From positions 124,001-188,000 of the forward strand of contig NZ_ASWE01000003.1 in assembly GCF_000407505.1 (NCBI RefSeq): a stretch of DNA of 64,000 bases, read 5' to 3'. The notes under the pieces were generated by a model. It was given only the letters and a program-made list of their open reading frames with translations. It made no database searches and was not told where the DNA came from. Shown piece by piece: positions 20,630 through 30,223 of this stretch. Source of the DNA: Enterococcus phoeniculicola ATCC BAA-412. GTDB lineage: Bacteria; Bacillota; Bacilli; Lactobacillales; Enterococcaceae. How positions within the stretch are numbered: position 1 is the first letter of the stretch; each line of letters opens with the position of its first letter. A program made the position numbers and the translations under genes.

Positions 20630-21466
20630 ATGACTTATTCAAAAAGAAAAGCAATTTCAGCAACAATAGTAGCTGTATTAATTTCTTTATTGTTTTTAAT
20701 CCCCACAGTTTGGATTCTTTTAACAGCATTCAAAACGGATGCAGAAGCCTTAAAGGGCGGTGTGAATTTTTGGCCAGATAAATTTACACTTGAAAATTTT
20801 CGCTACCTATTTGCAGCTGAAAATTATGAAGTAGACGTAGTAGGTTGGTTAAAAAACACGTTAGTTGTTTCTATAGTTGGGACAGTATTGGTAGTCATTA
20901 TTGATTCTATGGCCGCCTATGCTCTTGCACGTTTAAACGTTCCTCTCAAAAAAACTATTTTATCATTGATTGTAGCAAGTATGTTAGTACCAGGGGTGAT
21001 CACGTTATTACCACAGTTTTTAAATTTTGCGAATGCTGGTTTACTTAATACATATGCAGTTATGATTCTTCCTGTAACGGCGAGTACTACGGGCGTGTTC
21101 CTGCTGTATCAATTTTTATTGAGCTTTCCACAGGCTATTGAAGAATCCGCTTATTTAGACGGTGCAACAAAATGGCAGATATTTTGGTATGTTGTTTTGC
21201 CAAATGTGAAACCAATGGTTGTTACGTTAGCAGTTACTACATTTATTGGCTTATATAACGATTTTTTATGGCCGTTAGTAACAATCAATCGGAATCAATT
21301 AAAAACTGTGACAGTCGGAGTTGCCAACATGATGTCTGGTTCTTTACAAGTTAGCTATGGTCGCTTGATGGCTCTTTCATTACTATCATCGATACCCATG
21401 GTTATAGTCTTCATTGTTGCTCAGAAACAACTGGTTAAGGCAATCACCCATACCGGGATTAAGTAG
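20630..21466 (+). CDS. Carbohydrate ABC transporter permease (MalG-like)
   Basis: 278 aa with six membrane segments. The EAA motif is ESAYLDGATKWQIFWYVVLP, ending ITHTGIK as in many MalG-type proteins. It starts four bases after the preceding gene. No ATPase gene lies in this cluster, so the channel probably borrows a shared MsmK/MalK-type ATPase from elsewhere. Confidence 0.93.
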   Translation: MTYSKRKAISATIVAVLISLLFLIPTVWILLTAFKTDAEALKGGVNFWPDKFTLENFRYLFAAENYEVDVVGWLKNTLVVSIVGTVLVVIIDSMAAYALARLNVPLKKTILSLIVASMLVPGVITLLPQFLNFANAGLLNTYAVMILPVTASTTGVFLLYQFLLSFPQAIEESAYLDGATKWQIFWYVVLPNVKPMVVTLAVTTFIGLYNDFLWPLVTINRNQLKTVTVGVANMMSGSLQVSYGRLMALSLLSSIPMVIVFIVAQKQLVKAITHTGIK

Positions 21467-21481
21467 GGGAGTGAGAATAAA

Positions 21482-22732
21482 ATGAAAAAAATAATAATAG
21501 TTCTAGTTACAACATGTCTATTATTAGGAATGAGTGCCTGTGGAAAGAAAGATGAAACGAAAAACAATGGAAAAATAAAAATTACTTATTGGGCTTCTAT
21601 GGGGGGCGCAGATTCTGAGGCTATGCAAAAAATGGTATACGGATTTAATACGAGTCAAGATAAATATGTTTTAGATGCTCAGTTTATTACGAGTGATTAT
21701 TATAAAAAAGTTGACTTAACTGTAGCAAATAATATGAAAGGGATGCCTGATGTTATGATTATGCATTCAGACAAACTCCCCACTTATGCAAAACGAGGTA
21801 TTTTAGCTCCGCTATCAACAATTGGCAACTCTAGTTTACTTGTTGAGGATTCCTATAGCAGTACGGCTTGGGGTGCTGGTGAATTTGAGGGGGTACATTA
21901 CTCGGTTCCTTTAGATATCCATGGTCCAGTCATGTATTACAATAAAACGCTTTTTAAAAAAGCAGGGCTAGATCCTAATAAACCTCCGACCAATAAAGAA
22001 GAGTTTATAGATATAGCAAAAAAAATCTCTGACGGAGAATCACATGGTTTTGTCATGTCGATAGATTTTATTAACGAGTTTCTTGTTGAAACGATGGTTG
22101 AACAAAATGGTTCTAGTTTTTTTGACAAAAAAAACTATCCTAATTTTGATACCCCAGTGATGAAGGATATTTTACAATTTGAACATGATCTGATCTATAA
22201 GGAAAATGTAACACCTAAAGATGATTTCGATACAGTAGGAAATTTTTTAAGAGGGAATGTAGGTATGATTTTTGACGGACCTTGGACAGCACCGACATTT
22301 AAAGATGTTGAATTTGAATGGGGAATGGCAGAGGTTCCTCAATTTTATAATAAGAAGGAAGCTGTTACCTGCAAGTCGCATCAATTTGCTATTCCATCTA
22401 CTTTGAAAGATAACGATAAAAAAGAAGGAGTAAAGAAATTTTTAGAGTATATGAATCAAAATTCTATGGATTGGTCCAATTCAGGACAAGCTCCGGCTTC
22501 AAAAACGGTCTACCAAAGTCTAGAATTTCAAAAGAAACCACAAGTTGCGATGGCCAACGAATTTAAACGGGCAGTCTTTACACCACAAGTTGATAGTATA
22601 GGATTGTATAGTCAGATGCTGTATAGTCAGATTTCAGATATTTTATATGACCGGCAATCAATTGAAGAGGGGTTAAAGCAAGCACAAAAAGATGCTGTTG
22701 GAATGTATGAGGCAGAGCATATAACCGAATAA
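21482..22732 (+). CDS. Carbohydrate-binding lipoprotein of the ABC transporter
   Basis: 416-aa extracellular solute-binding protein, family 1. The signal peptide ends in a lipobox LLGMSAC (Cys20), followed by a Lys/Asp-rich linker and then ITYWASMGG, a typical first strand of CUT1 binding proteins. It lies 15 bp after the second permease and is last in the operon, whereas binding proteins more often come first. It is followed by a terminator. Confidence 0.93.
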   Translation: MKKIIIVLVTTCLLLGMSACGKKDETKNNGKIKITYWASMGGADSEAMQKMVYGFNTSQDKYVLDAQFITSDYYKKVDLTVANNMKGMPDVMIMHSDKLPTYAKRGILAPLSTIGNSSLLVEDSYSSTAWGAGEFEGVHYSVPLDIHGPVMYYNKTLFKKAGLDPNKPPTNKEEFIDIAKKISDGESHGFVMSIDFINEFLVETMVEQNGSSFFDKKNYPNFDTPVMKDILQFEHDLIYKENVTPKDDFDTVGNFLRGNVGMIFDGPWTAPTFKDVEFEWGMAEVPQFYNKKEAVTCKSHQFAIPSTLKDNDKKEGVKKFLEYMNQNSMDWSNSGQAPASKTVYQSLEFQKKPQVAMANEFKRAVFTPQVDSIGLYSQMLYSQISDILYDRQSIEEGLKQAQKDAVGMYEAEHITE

Positions 22733-22780
22733 AGTTTTCTGCTCCAAGAAAATTCGATGAATTTAAGAAATAATGTAGTC

Positions 22781-22825
22781 AAAAATAGCTTCATTCCTTA
22801 TTTAAAGGAGTGGGCTATTTTTTTG
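22781..22825 (+). terminator. Terminator of the GH127-like operon
   Basis: aaaaatagc and gctattttttt enclose an inner cattcctt/aaggagtg stem. From here to the ctsR promoter (22826-23190) I see no gene. Confidence 0.8.
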
Positions 22826-23191
22826 TAAAGCTGACGATTAAAGAGCTTCTGGAAGAGCAAGAGTTTAGATGTTCCTAGGTAGTTAGTTCACGGGGAGAAT
22901 TTTTTGACTAGATGATTCAGTTAAAATAGATGATGTTGCCCCTACTTTTTTATTTATGTGTATAATAATTTTTTTCTAAAGTTGGTGGACGAATTCTATC
23001 TATCATCGTATGATAAGATTAGAAATGAGACAATCATTTTTGAAAAATGAAATTGCAATTTTGGACTTTATTAATCGCAAGTGTAATGTCAACTAGAATT
23101 AAAGACTGATAGTTTAGTAAATGACGTTATGAAAAGTGTTTATTTTTATTTAAGGAAAAGCATAGTTCTTTCATTCTATTCCTAAGTTCGC

Positions 23192-23218
23192 TATAATTAA
23201 GGTCAATATTAGTCAAGG
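23192..23218 (+). promoter_or_regulatory. ctsR-clpC promoter -10 with CtsR operator
   Basis: TATAAT at 23192-23197 is followed at 23201-23217 by GGTCAAT-ATT-AGTCAAG, a tandem heptad repeat fitting the CtsR consensus GGTCAAA-N3-GGTCAAA. The repressor would cover the transcription start, giving autoregulation and heat-shock induction. The -35 (tttcat, 17 bases upstream) is weak. Confidence 0.85.
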
Positions 23219-23220
23219 GA

Positions 23221-23697
23221 ATGAGGAAAATGAGTAATCATAATACGTCAGATTTGATTGAAGCATATATAAAGAATATTCTTGAAAATAGTGAAATGAT
23301 TGAGATTCGACGTGCTGAAATGGCAGATTTATTCAACTGCGTTCCTTCACAAATTAATTATGTGATTAATACCCGTTTTACGATTCAACGTGGGTATACC
23401 GTTGAAAGTAAACGTGGCGGTGGAGGATATATCCGAATTGTTAAAGTTCAATTGTCCGACAAACGTCATTTTTTAGAAAGAATCAATCAATTATTTGATC
23501 ATGAGTTAAGCGAAAAGAATGCGCTAGCAATCATCCAAAAAATGTATGAGGATGAGATAATTACTCGAAATGAGGGAAATCTTATGCTTAGTGCAATCTC
23601 AAAAAATGTTTTAGGCATATCTAGTAAAGAAGATGAGCTGCGTGCTCAAATACTTAGAGCTTTTTTAGAGCGATTAAGTTATGAAGAGAGGAAGTGA
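23221..23697 (+). CDS. ctsR: Transcriptional repressor CtsR
   Basis: Class III heat-shock repressor. 158 aa (155 if the second ATG at 23230 is used; each is close to a purine-rich site). The winged-helix domain includes FNCVPSQINYVINTRF and the glycine-rich wing RGGGGYIRI that reads the operator. The C-terminal part carries the dimerisation and regulatory helices. It is normally controlled by McsA/McsB, but mcsA and mcsB are not between ctsR and clpC here. It overlaps clpC by four bases. Confidence 0.95.
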   Translation: MRKMSNHNTSDLIEAYIKNILENSEMIEIRRAEMADLFNCVPSQINYVINTRFTIQRGYTVESKRGGGGYIRIVKVQLSDKRHFLERINQLFDHELSEKNALAIIQKMYEDEIITRNEGNLMLSAISKNVLGISSKEDELRAQILRAFLERLSYEERK

Positions 23698-26192
23698 GCG
23701 CTTTGAACGAACTATTTACAGAACGTGCGAGAATGGTATTGACTATATCTCAAGAAGAAGCGAAATATTTTAAACATCAATCAGTAGGATCAGAGCACTT
23801 ACTATTAGCATTGCTTTTAGAAACAGAAGGAATTGCTGGAAAAACATTACGTCAAATGGGATTAAATGAGCAGGATGTTCGTGAAGAAATTGAACATTTG
23901 ATTGGATATGGAACGATCAAATCATACCCACAAGGAATCTATCTTCCTTATTCACCGAGAGCAAAACAAATTTTTGCCTATGCAGCAGATGAAGCCAAAC
24001 GTTTTGGGGTTCCTGCGATTGGCACAGAGCATATTTTACTCGGTTTATTAAGAGACGAAGAAATTCTTGCTTCTCGAATTGTGATGAATTTGGGAATGGA
24101 CTTATCGAAGATGCGTCAATTATTGAAACGCAAGATGGGGGTTACTGATACAAAAGGAAGCTCAGGAAGTCGTCGTAAAAATGGTCAGGCAAAGAATCAA
24201 ACGGTTCAAGGAACACCAACCTTAGATTCACTAGCACGTGATTTAACCAAACTAGCACGAGATGGAAAACTTGATCCCGTTGTTGGAAGAGGTTCTGAGG
24301 TGAAACGTCTAATTCAAATACTTAGTCGTCGAACAAAAAATAATCCTGTGCTGGTTGGTGAACCAGGAGTGGGGAAAACAGCTATTGCAGAGGGACTGGC
24401 GCAACGAATTGTGAATCGTGAAGTACCAGAAGAAATGCAAAAAAAACGTTTGATGATGCTAGATATGGGTTCATTGGTTGCTGGAACGAAATATCGTGGT
24501 GAGTTTGAGGATCGCATGAAAAAAGTGATTGAAGAAATCTATCAAGATGGGGAAATCATCCTATTTATTGATGAGCTTCATACCTTGATTGGTGCCGGTG
24601 GAGCAGAAGGGGCCATTGATGCATCTAATATTCTAAAACCAGCACTTGCTAGAGGAGAGCTTCAAACAATTGGTGCTACGACTTTAGATGAGTATCAAAA
24701 GTATATTGAAAAGGATTCTGCATTAGAACGCCGATTTGCTCGCGTTCAAGTTGATGAACCAACGCCAGATGAAGCGGAAGAAATTTTAATGGGACTCAAA
24801 AGTCGATATGAGGAGCATCATCATGTAGAAATTACAGAAGATGCCCTACGTGCAGCGGTTCAATTGTCTGTTCGTTATATTAATTCGCGTCAGCTTCCGG
24901 ATAAAGCCATTGATTTAATGGATGAATCAGCAGCGAAAGTCCGTTTAGATAAAGCAGATGAACCAACGGAATTAGCGAAGTTGAGAAATGATCTAGCCAA
25001 GCTCTCAGCTGAAAAAGATGCTGCCATTCGAAAACAAGACTTTGAATTAGCTGCACAAATTCGGAAAAAAGAAAAGCGTTTAGATAAAAAACTCGACGCA
25101 CTTATATATGTTGAAGAAAAAAATCAAACTGGTTATGAAAATCGTGTAACAGAAGAAGATGTTGCATCTGTAGTTTCTCAGTGGACAGGTGTCCCTCTAC
25201 AGCAGCTGGAGAAAAAAGAAAGTAAACGTCTGCTAGAGTTGGAAGAAACACTCCATAAACGAGTTGTTGGACAAGATGAGGCAGTAAAAGCAGTTTCTAG
25301 AGCGATTCGCCGTGCAAGAAGCGGCTTAAAAGATCCACAGCGACCAATTGGTTCCTTTATGTTTTTAGGACCAACAGGTGTGGGGAAAACAGAGCTTGCC
25401 AAAGCATTAGCAGAAGCGATGTTTGGAAGCGAAGATTCTCTGATTCGTGTTGATATGTCTGAATTTATGGAGAAATACAGTACTAGTCGTTTGATTGGTT
25501 CCCCTCCTGGATATGTAGGCTATGATGAAGGGGGTCAATTGACTGAGAAAATCCGCCAAAAACCTTATTCAGTTATTTTACTGGATGAAGTTGAAAAAGC
25601 ACATCCAGATGTATTTAATATCTTGTTACAAGTATTGGACGATGGACATTTGACTGATGCGAAAGGACGAAAAGTCGATTTTAGAAATACAATTTTAATC
25701 ATGACTTCAAATATTGGCGCAACAGAAATTCGCGAAGAAAAAAATGTTGGTTTTAATGTAAAAGATGTGACGAAAGACCATGGTGCAATGCAAAAACGCA
25801 TTTTAGAAGAATTGAAAAAAGCATTTCGACCTGAGTTTTTGAACCGGATTGATGAAACAGTGGTCTTCCATTCATTAAATAAAGAAGAAATTCACTCTAT
25901 CGTGAAAATCATGAGTCAGTCTATTGTGAAACGATTAGCTGAACAAGATATTCAAGTGAAGATTACGGGCGCTGCTATTGATGTTATCAGTAAGGTTGGC
26001 TTTGATCCTGAATATGGAGCAAGACCTATCCGTCGCGCATTGCAAAAGGAAGTAGAAGATCGATTAAGTGAAGCATTACTTTCTAGTCAAATTCATTTCG
26101 GAGATAACGTGACAATTGGTGCAACAAAGGGTAAAATTACTGTATCGGTAAAAAGTAAAAAAGAAGTAAAAGAAGAAGTACAATTCGTTTAA
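23694..26192 (+). CDS. clpC: ATP-dependent Clp protease ATPase subunit ClpC
   Basis: Hsp100 unfoldase that feeds ClpP and handles heat-damaged proteins. About 832 aa: two N-terminal Clp-N repeats (1-150), AAA-1 with Walker A GEPGVGKT (222-229), a UVR-like coiled middle region rich in Lys/Glu/Asp, AAA-2 with GPTGVGKT, and a C-terminal D2-small domain. The start is either GTG 23694, overlapping ctsR, or TTG 23703 with wider spacing from AGAGAGG; the TTG would remove three residues. Co-transcribed with ctsR under the CtsR operator. Confidence 0.95.
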   Translation: MSALNELFTERARMVLTISQEEAKYFKHQSVGSEHLLLALLLETEGIAGKTLRQMGLNEQDVREEIEHLIGYGTIKSYPQGIYLPYSPRAKQIFAYAADEAKRFGVPAIGTEHILLGLLRDEEILASRIVMNLGMDLSKMRQLLKRKMGVTDTKGSSGSRRKNGQAKNQTVQGTPTLDSLARDLTKLARDGKLDPVVGRGSEVKRLIQILSRRTKNNPVLVGEPGVGKTAIAEGLAQRIVNREVPEEMQKKRLMMLDMGSLVAGTKYRGEFEDRMKKVIEEIYQDGEIILFIDELHTLIGAGGAEGAIDASNILKPALARGELQTIGATTLDEYQKYIEKDSALERRFARVQVDEPTPDEAEEILMGLKSRYEEHHHVEITEDALRAAVQLSVRYINSRQLPDKAIDLMDESAAKVRLDKADEPTELAKLRNDLAKLSAEKDAAIRKQDFELAAQIRKKEKRLDKKLDALIYVEEKNQTGYENRVTEEDVASVVSQWTGVPLQQLEKKESKRLLELEETLHKRVVGQDEAVKAVSRAIRRARSGLKDPQRPIGSFMFLGPTGVGKTELAKALAEAMFGSEDSLIRVDMSEFMEKYSTSRLIGSPPGYVGYDEGGQLTEKIRQKPYSVILLDEVEKAHPDVFNILLQVLDDGHLTDAKGRKVDFRNTILIMTSNIGATEIREEKNVGFNVKDVTKDHGAMQKRILEELKKAFRPEFLNRIDETVVFHSLNKEEIHSIVKIMSQSIVKRLAEQDIQVKITGAAIDVISKVGFDPEYGARPIRRALQKEVEDRLSEALLSSQIHFGDNVTIGATKGKITVSVKSKKEVKEEVQFV

Positions 26193-26198
26193 ACAAGT

Positions 26199-26385
26199 AA
26201 GGGCAGCGGTGCATGGGCTGCCCCACGAGGTTCGCTGTAAGTGAGCTTTTTGGGGGACATTCCATTCATTGCTGTTTTTTTGTTGAGAAAAGCCAAGATT
26301 AGACGTGGTTCCTTTCGCCGACAGACGGAGGACTCTAAATGAATAGGCTTTTCCAGAAGAGTTGCAGCCCTTTTTTTACTACTTA
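26199..26385 (+). terminator. Large structured terminator region after clpC
   Basis: gggcagc pairs with gctgcccc early on. Alternatively gggctgc (26213) pairs with gcagccc just before a seven-T run (about 26360-26375), enclosing aaaagcc/ggctttt and a ttcc..agga sub-stem. It is far larger than a simple terminator; see findings. Confidence 0.55.
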
Positions 26386-26430
26386 AACCGATCTATGATA
26401 GGATAAGAAAGCTATAAAAGGAGGCAGTTT

Positions 26431-27354
26431 ATGATTGAATTAGTGGTAACGGCAGAATCAGTGGCACAAGCCCACGAGGTTTTAACTGCAGGAATTGATA
26501 CGTTATATATTGGTGAAGAGAAGTTTGGGTTACGGTTGCCTTACTCGTTTTCACGAGAGGAACAAAGAGCACTTGTAAACGATGCACATCAATTAGGCAA
26601 AAAAGTAAATATTGCAGTGAATGGAATTATGCATCCTGAGAAAATGAAGGAAATTCCTGAATATCTGGCATTTCTAAAAGAGATACAGGTGGATGAAATT
26701 ACGGTTGGAGATCCGGGAATTATCTATACTATGATGAAGAATGAGGCTCTGCAAATCCCCTATATCTATGATGCGGAAACGATGGTCACCAGTTCTCGTC
26801 AAATTAATTTTTGGGCAAAAAAAGGGGCAATTGGTGCAGTACTTGCAAGAGAGGTTCCATTTGAAGAAATGAAGGAAATGTCTGAAAATCTTCAAGTACC
26901 AGCAGAAGTATTGGTCTATGGGGCAACTTGTATTCACCAGTCTAAACGTCCATTGCTGCAAAATTATTATAATTATACAGCGCTAGAAGAATCGACTGGA
27001 AAAGAGCGTGGTCTTTTCTTATCAGAGCCTAAAAAAGAAGAAACACATTATTCAATTTATGAAGATAGTCATGGCACACATATTTTTGCGAACAATGATG
27101 TGAATCTTATGGGGGAACTAGAGAAACTTCAAGAAGAAGGCTATACGCGCTGGAAATTAGATGGTATTTTTACGACAGGTGAAGAATTTGTAAAAATTGT
27201 TCAATTGTTTATTGAAGCGAAAAAAGTAATTGAAGAAGGAAAATGGAGCGAAGAAATTGCTGAATCCTATAATCAAAAGGTGCAAGAATCGCATCCCAAA
27301 AACCGTGGACTAGATAGTGGATTCTTCCATTTAGATCCTGATAAAATTAAATAA
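26431..27354 (+). CDS. trhP1: U32 family protein, likely tRNA 5-hydroxyuridine synthesis subunit TrhP1
   Basis: 307 aa, U32 'peptidase' family, short form without the C-terminal extension (YrrN-like). In Firmicutes the YrrN/YrrO pair is required for 5-hydroxyuridine at the tRNA wobble base. It carries only the single family Cys region YGATCIHQSKRP and lacks the four-Cys cluster of its partner, which fits a two-subunit enzyme. AAAGGAGG precedes the ATG, and the second gene follows 12 bp later. The function rests on family knowledge; a protease role is less likely. Confidence 0.85.
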   Translation: MIELVVTAESVAQAHEVLTAGIDTLYIGEEKFGLRLPYSFSREEQRALVNDAHQLGKKVNIAVNGIMHPEKMKEIPEYLAFLKEIQVDEITVGDPGIIYTMMKNEALQIPYIYDAETMVTSSRQINFWAKKGAIGAVLAREVPFEEMKEMSENLQVPAEVLVYGATCIHQSKRPLLQNYYNYTALEESTGKERGLFLSEPKKEETHYSIYEDSHGTHIFANNDVNLMGELEKLQEEGYTRWKLDGIFTTGEEFVKIVQLFIEAKKVIEEGKWSEEIAESYNQKVQESHPKNRGLDSGFFHLDPDKIK

Positions 27355-27366
27355 GGAGTACAAAAG

Positions 27367-28617
27367 ATGACAACAACAACACGTAAATTAAAGCGTCCGG
27401 AAGTCTTGGCTCCGGCAGGTACACTAGAAAAATTAAAAACAGCCATTCATTATGGCGCAGATGCCGTTTATATTGGCGGAAATGCCTATGGACTAAGAAG
27501 TCGTGCAGGAAATTTTAGTTATGAAGAAATGGCAGAGGGCGTGGCGTTTGCAAAAGAACACGATGCAAAAGTCTATGTTGCTGCAAATATGGTGACCCAT
27601 GAAGGTAATCAAGAAGGTGCAGGTGAGTTTTTCAGAGAGCTTAGAGATGTCGGCATTTCTGCGGTAATTGTTTCTGATCCAACCTTAATTGAAATTTGTG
27701 CGACAGAGGCTCCGGGGTTACCTATCCACTTATCCACACAAGCGTCTGCTACGAACTTTGAAACCTTGGAGTTTTGGAAGGAAGAAGGGCTAGAGCGAGT
27801 TGTGTTAGCCAGAGAAGTATCAATGGAAGAAGTTGCAGAGATTCGCAAACATACGGATGTTGAGATTGAAGCTTTTATTCATGGCGCGATGTGTATCTCT
27901 TATTCAGGACGTTGTACGTTGTCCAATCATATGTCAATGCGAGATGCTAATCGTGGCGGCTGTTCACAATCTTGTCGCTGGAAATATGATTTGTTTGATA
28001 TGCCATTTGCAGGGGAACGTGATAGTTTAGTTGCGAAAGGGAAAGTTCCTGAGGAGTTCTCAATGAGTGCTGTGGATATGTCCATGATTGAACATATTCC
28101 AGAGTTGATTGAAAACGGTGTGGATAGTTTTAAAATAGAAGGACGTATGAAGTCGATTCATTATGTTTCTACAGTTTCAAATGTGTACAAAGCGGCTGTG
28201 GATAGTTATATGGAAGATCCTGAAAACTATGTTTGCAAACAAGAATGGATTGATGAACTGTGGAAAGTAGCACAACGTGAGCTGGCTACTGGATTTTACT
28301 ATAAAACGCCAACAGAAGAGGAACAGTTATTTGGTCCTCGCCGTAAAATTCCTGTGTATAAGTTTGTCGGAGAAGTATTGGCTTATGATGAAGAGACAGG
28401 TGTCGCGACGATTCGTCAAAGAAATCATTTTTCTGTAGGAGACGAAATTGAATTTTATGGACCTGGGTTCAATCACTTCTCTCAATCAGTGAAAGTTATG
28501 TATAATGAAGAAGGTGAGTCAATTGATCGGGCTCCAAACCCAATGATGATTTTGACCATGCCAGTAGAACAACCAGTTAAGCCAGGGGATATGATTCGTA
28601 AGAAAAAAGAGGAATAA
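27367..28617 (+). CDS. trhP2: U32 family protein, likely tRNA 5-hydroxyuridine synthesis subunit TrhP2
   Basis: 416 aa, the long YrrO/YegQ-like form. It starts LKRPEVLAPAGTLEKLKTAI. The U32 signature IEAFIHGAMCISYSGRC brings Cys176 and Cys183, and GGCSQSC adds Cys199 and Cys203. Four conserved cysteines suggest an iron-sulfur site. The C-terminal beta domain (from about residue 335) follows the catalytic barrel. Paired with the shorter subunit upstream. Confidence 0.87.
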   Translation: MTTTTRKLKRPEVLAPAGTLEKLKTAIHYGADAVYIGGNAYGLRSRAGNFSYEEMAEGVAFAKEHDAKVYVAANMVTHEGNQEGAGEFFRELRDVGISAVIVSDPTLIEICATEAPGLPIHLSTQASATNFETLEFWKEEGLERVVLAREVSMEEVAEIRKHTDVEIEAFIHGAMCISYSGRCTLSNHMSMRDANRGGCSQSCRWKYDLFDMPFAGERDSLVAKGKVPEEFSMSAVDMSMIEHIPELIENGVDSFKIEGRMKSIHYVSTVSNVYKAAVDSYMEDPENYVCKQEWIDELWKVAQRELATGFYYKTPTEEEQLFGPRRKIPVYKFVGEVLAYDEETGVATIRQRNHFSVGDEIEFYGPGFNHFSQSVKVMYNEEGESIDRAPNPMMILTMPVEQPVKPGDMIRKKKEE

Positions 28618-28717
28618 AGAGTTGAAAAACTTTTAAACGAATGATTCCGGCTTGAAGGACAAAAACAACCCAGAAAAGGATGCTTGTTTCACTGTCTGAC
28701 TTAAAGGAGGAACATGA

Positions 28718-30067
28718 ATGAAGGAATATGATTACCTAGTTATTGGTGGCGGCAGCGGAGGGATTGCTTCTGCAAATCGTGCGGGTATGCATGGCGCGAA
28801 GGTTTTATTAATTGAAGGAAATGAATTAGGTGGAACCTGTGTAAATGTAGGCTGTGTACCTAAAAAAGTGATGTGGCAAGCAAGCAGCATGCTGGAAATG
28901 ATTCATAGAGATGCGGCGAGCTATGGTATTCAGTCATCTGTGGAAAACTTTAACTTTACAGAGCTTGTGGAAAAACGTGAAGCGTATATTGCATTTTTAC
29001 ATGGTGCGTATCAACGTGGTTTAGATAGTAACAACGTAGAAGTGGTCAAAGGCTACGCAGCATTCAAGGATACACACACGGTTGAAGTGAATGGTGAGTT
29101 ATACACAGCACCGAAAATATTGCTTGCGACAGGTGGAAAACCGTCTAAAATGAGTATTCCTGGTGGAGAGCTTGCTTTAGATTCCAATGGATTTTTCCAA
29201 CTAAAAGAACAACCTAAAAAAGTAGTAATGCTAGGTGCAGGCTATATTGCTGCTGAACTAAGCGGCGTGATGCACGGCATGGGGACAGAAGTTCATTGGG
29301 CTTATCGAAAAGAGCGTCCGTTAAGAACCTTTGATAAGATGTTAACCGACAACCTTGTGGAAATGTATCAAGAATCAGGGATGCACTTATATGCTAATTC
29401 TGTGGCGAAAGAACTGGTAAAAGAAGAAGATGGGCAGACAACTGTCTATTTTGAAACAGGTGAAAAGATTACTGCAGATTATGTCTTTTTTGCGGGCGGA
29501 CGTATTCCGAATACAAGTAAACTTGGTTTGGAAAATACAGAGGTAAAAGTAGATGAAAAAGGCTTCATCCAAGTAGATAAGTTCCAAAATACAAGTGCTG
29601 AAGGAATCTATGCCATCGGTGATGTAATTGGAAAAATCGATTTAACACCTGTCGCAATTGCAGCAGGACGTCGCTTGTCTGAACGTCTCTTTAATGGGAA
29701 AACAGAAGAACACTTAGATTACAACCTCATTCCAACGGTAGTCTTTACTCACCCGCCAATTGCAACGATTGGTCTTACGGAAGAAGAAGCCATTAACGAA
29801 CATGGACAAGAGAAAATTAAAGTGTATCGCTCACGATTCACACCAATGTATTTTGCGTTAAATGATTATCGTCAAAAATGTGAAATGAAATTGATCTGTT
29901 TAGGAGAAGAAGAAAAAATTATTGGCTTACATGGTATTGGAATTGGTGTGGATGAAATGCTCCAAGGATTTGCTGTAGCCATTAAGATGGGCGCAACAAA
30001 ACAGGATTTTGATAATACGGTAGCGATTCATCCAACCGGTGCCGAAGAATTTGTCACGATGCGCTAG
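28718..30067 (+). CDS. gor: Glutathione-disulfide reductase
   Basis: NADPH-dependent FAD flavoenzyme of the disulfide reductase family, 449 aa. The FAD motif IGGGSGG is near residue 9, the redox disulfide is [13 protein letters not shown] (Cys41/Cys46), the NAD(P) motif is [10 protein letters not shown], and the C-terminal HPTGAEE gives the active-site His438 with Glu443. The homodimer interface end VTMR is as in glutathione reductases. AAAGGAGG precedes the ATG, 100 bp after the U32 gene. Glutathione specificity is inferred from the fold and end motif. Confidence 0.92.
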   Translation: MKEYDYLVIGGGSGGIASANRAGMHGAKVLLIEGNELGGTCVNVGCVPKKVMWQASSMLEMIHRDAASYGIQSSVENFNFTELVEKREAYIAFLHGAYQRGLDSNNVEVVKGYAAFKDTHTVEVNGELYTAPKILLATGGKPSKMSIPGGELALDSNGFFQLKEQPKKVVMLGAGYIAAELSGVMHGMGTEVHWAYRKERPLRTFDKMLTDNLVEMYQESGMHLYANSVAKELVKEEDGQTTVYFETGEKITADYVFFAGGRIPNTSKLGLENTEVKVDEKGFIQVDKFQNTSAEGIYAIGDVIGKIDLTPVAIAAGRRLSERLFNGKTEEHLDYNLIPTVVFTHPPIATIGLTEEEAINEHGQEKIKVYRSRFTPMYFALNDYRQKCEMKLICLGEEEKIIGLHGIGIGVDEMLQGFAVAIKMGATKQDFDNTVAIHPTGAEEFVTMR

Positions 30068-30072
30068 AATAA

Positions 30073-30115
30073 ACGCTCCAAAAGGTAGAAAATAAACCTT
30101 TTGGGGTGTTTTTTT
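30073..30115 (+). terminator. Terminator after gor
   Basis: cgctccaaaaggt pairs with accttttggggtg, followed by seven T. The next 100 bp hold a second hairpin (gaggc..atctt / aaagat..gcctc) near the end of the leftward citrate synthase gene. Confidence 0.85.
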
Positions 30116-30223
30116 GATTCTCTTTTTGACGGTGAGAGGCAGACCATCTTTCATTTGACAAAGATAAGCCTCAAGCTGCTTACAGTCTACCAGTTATTAA
30201 GATTTCACGAGGCTGGGTATAAC

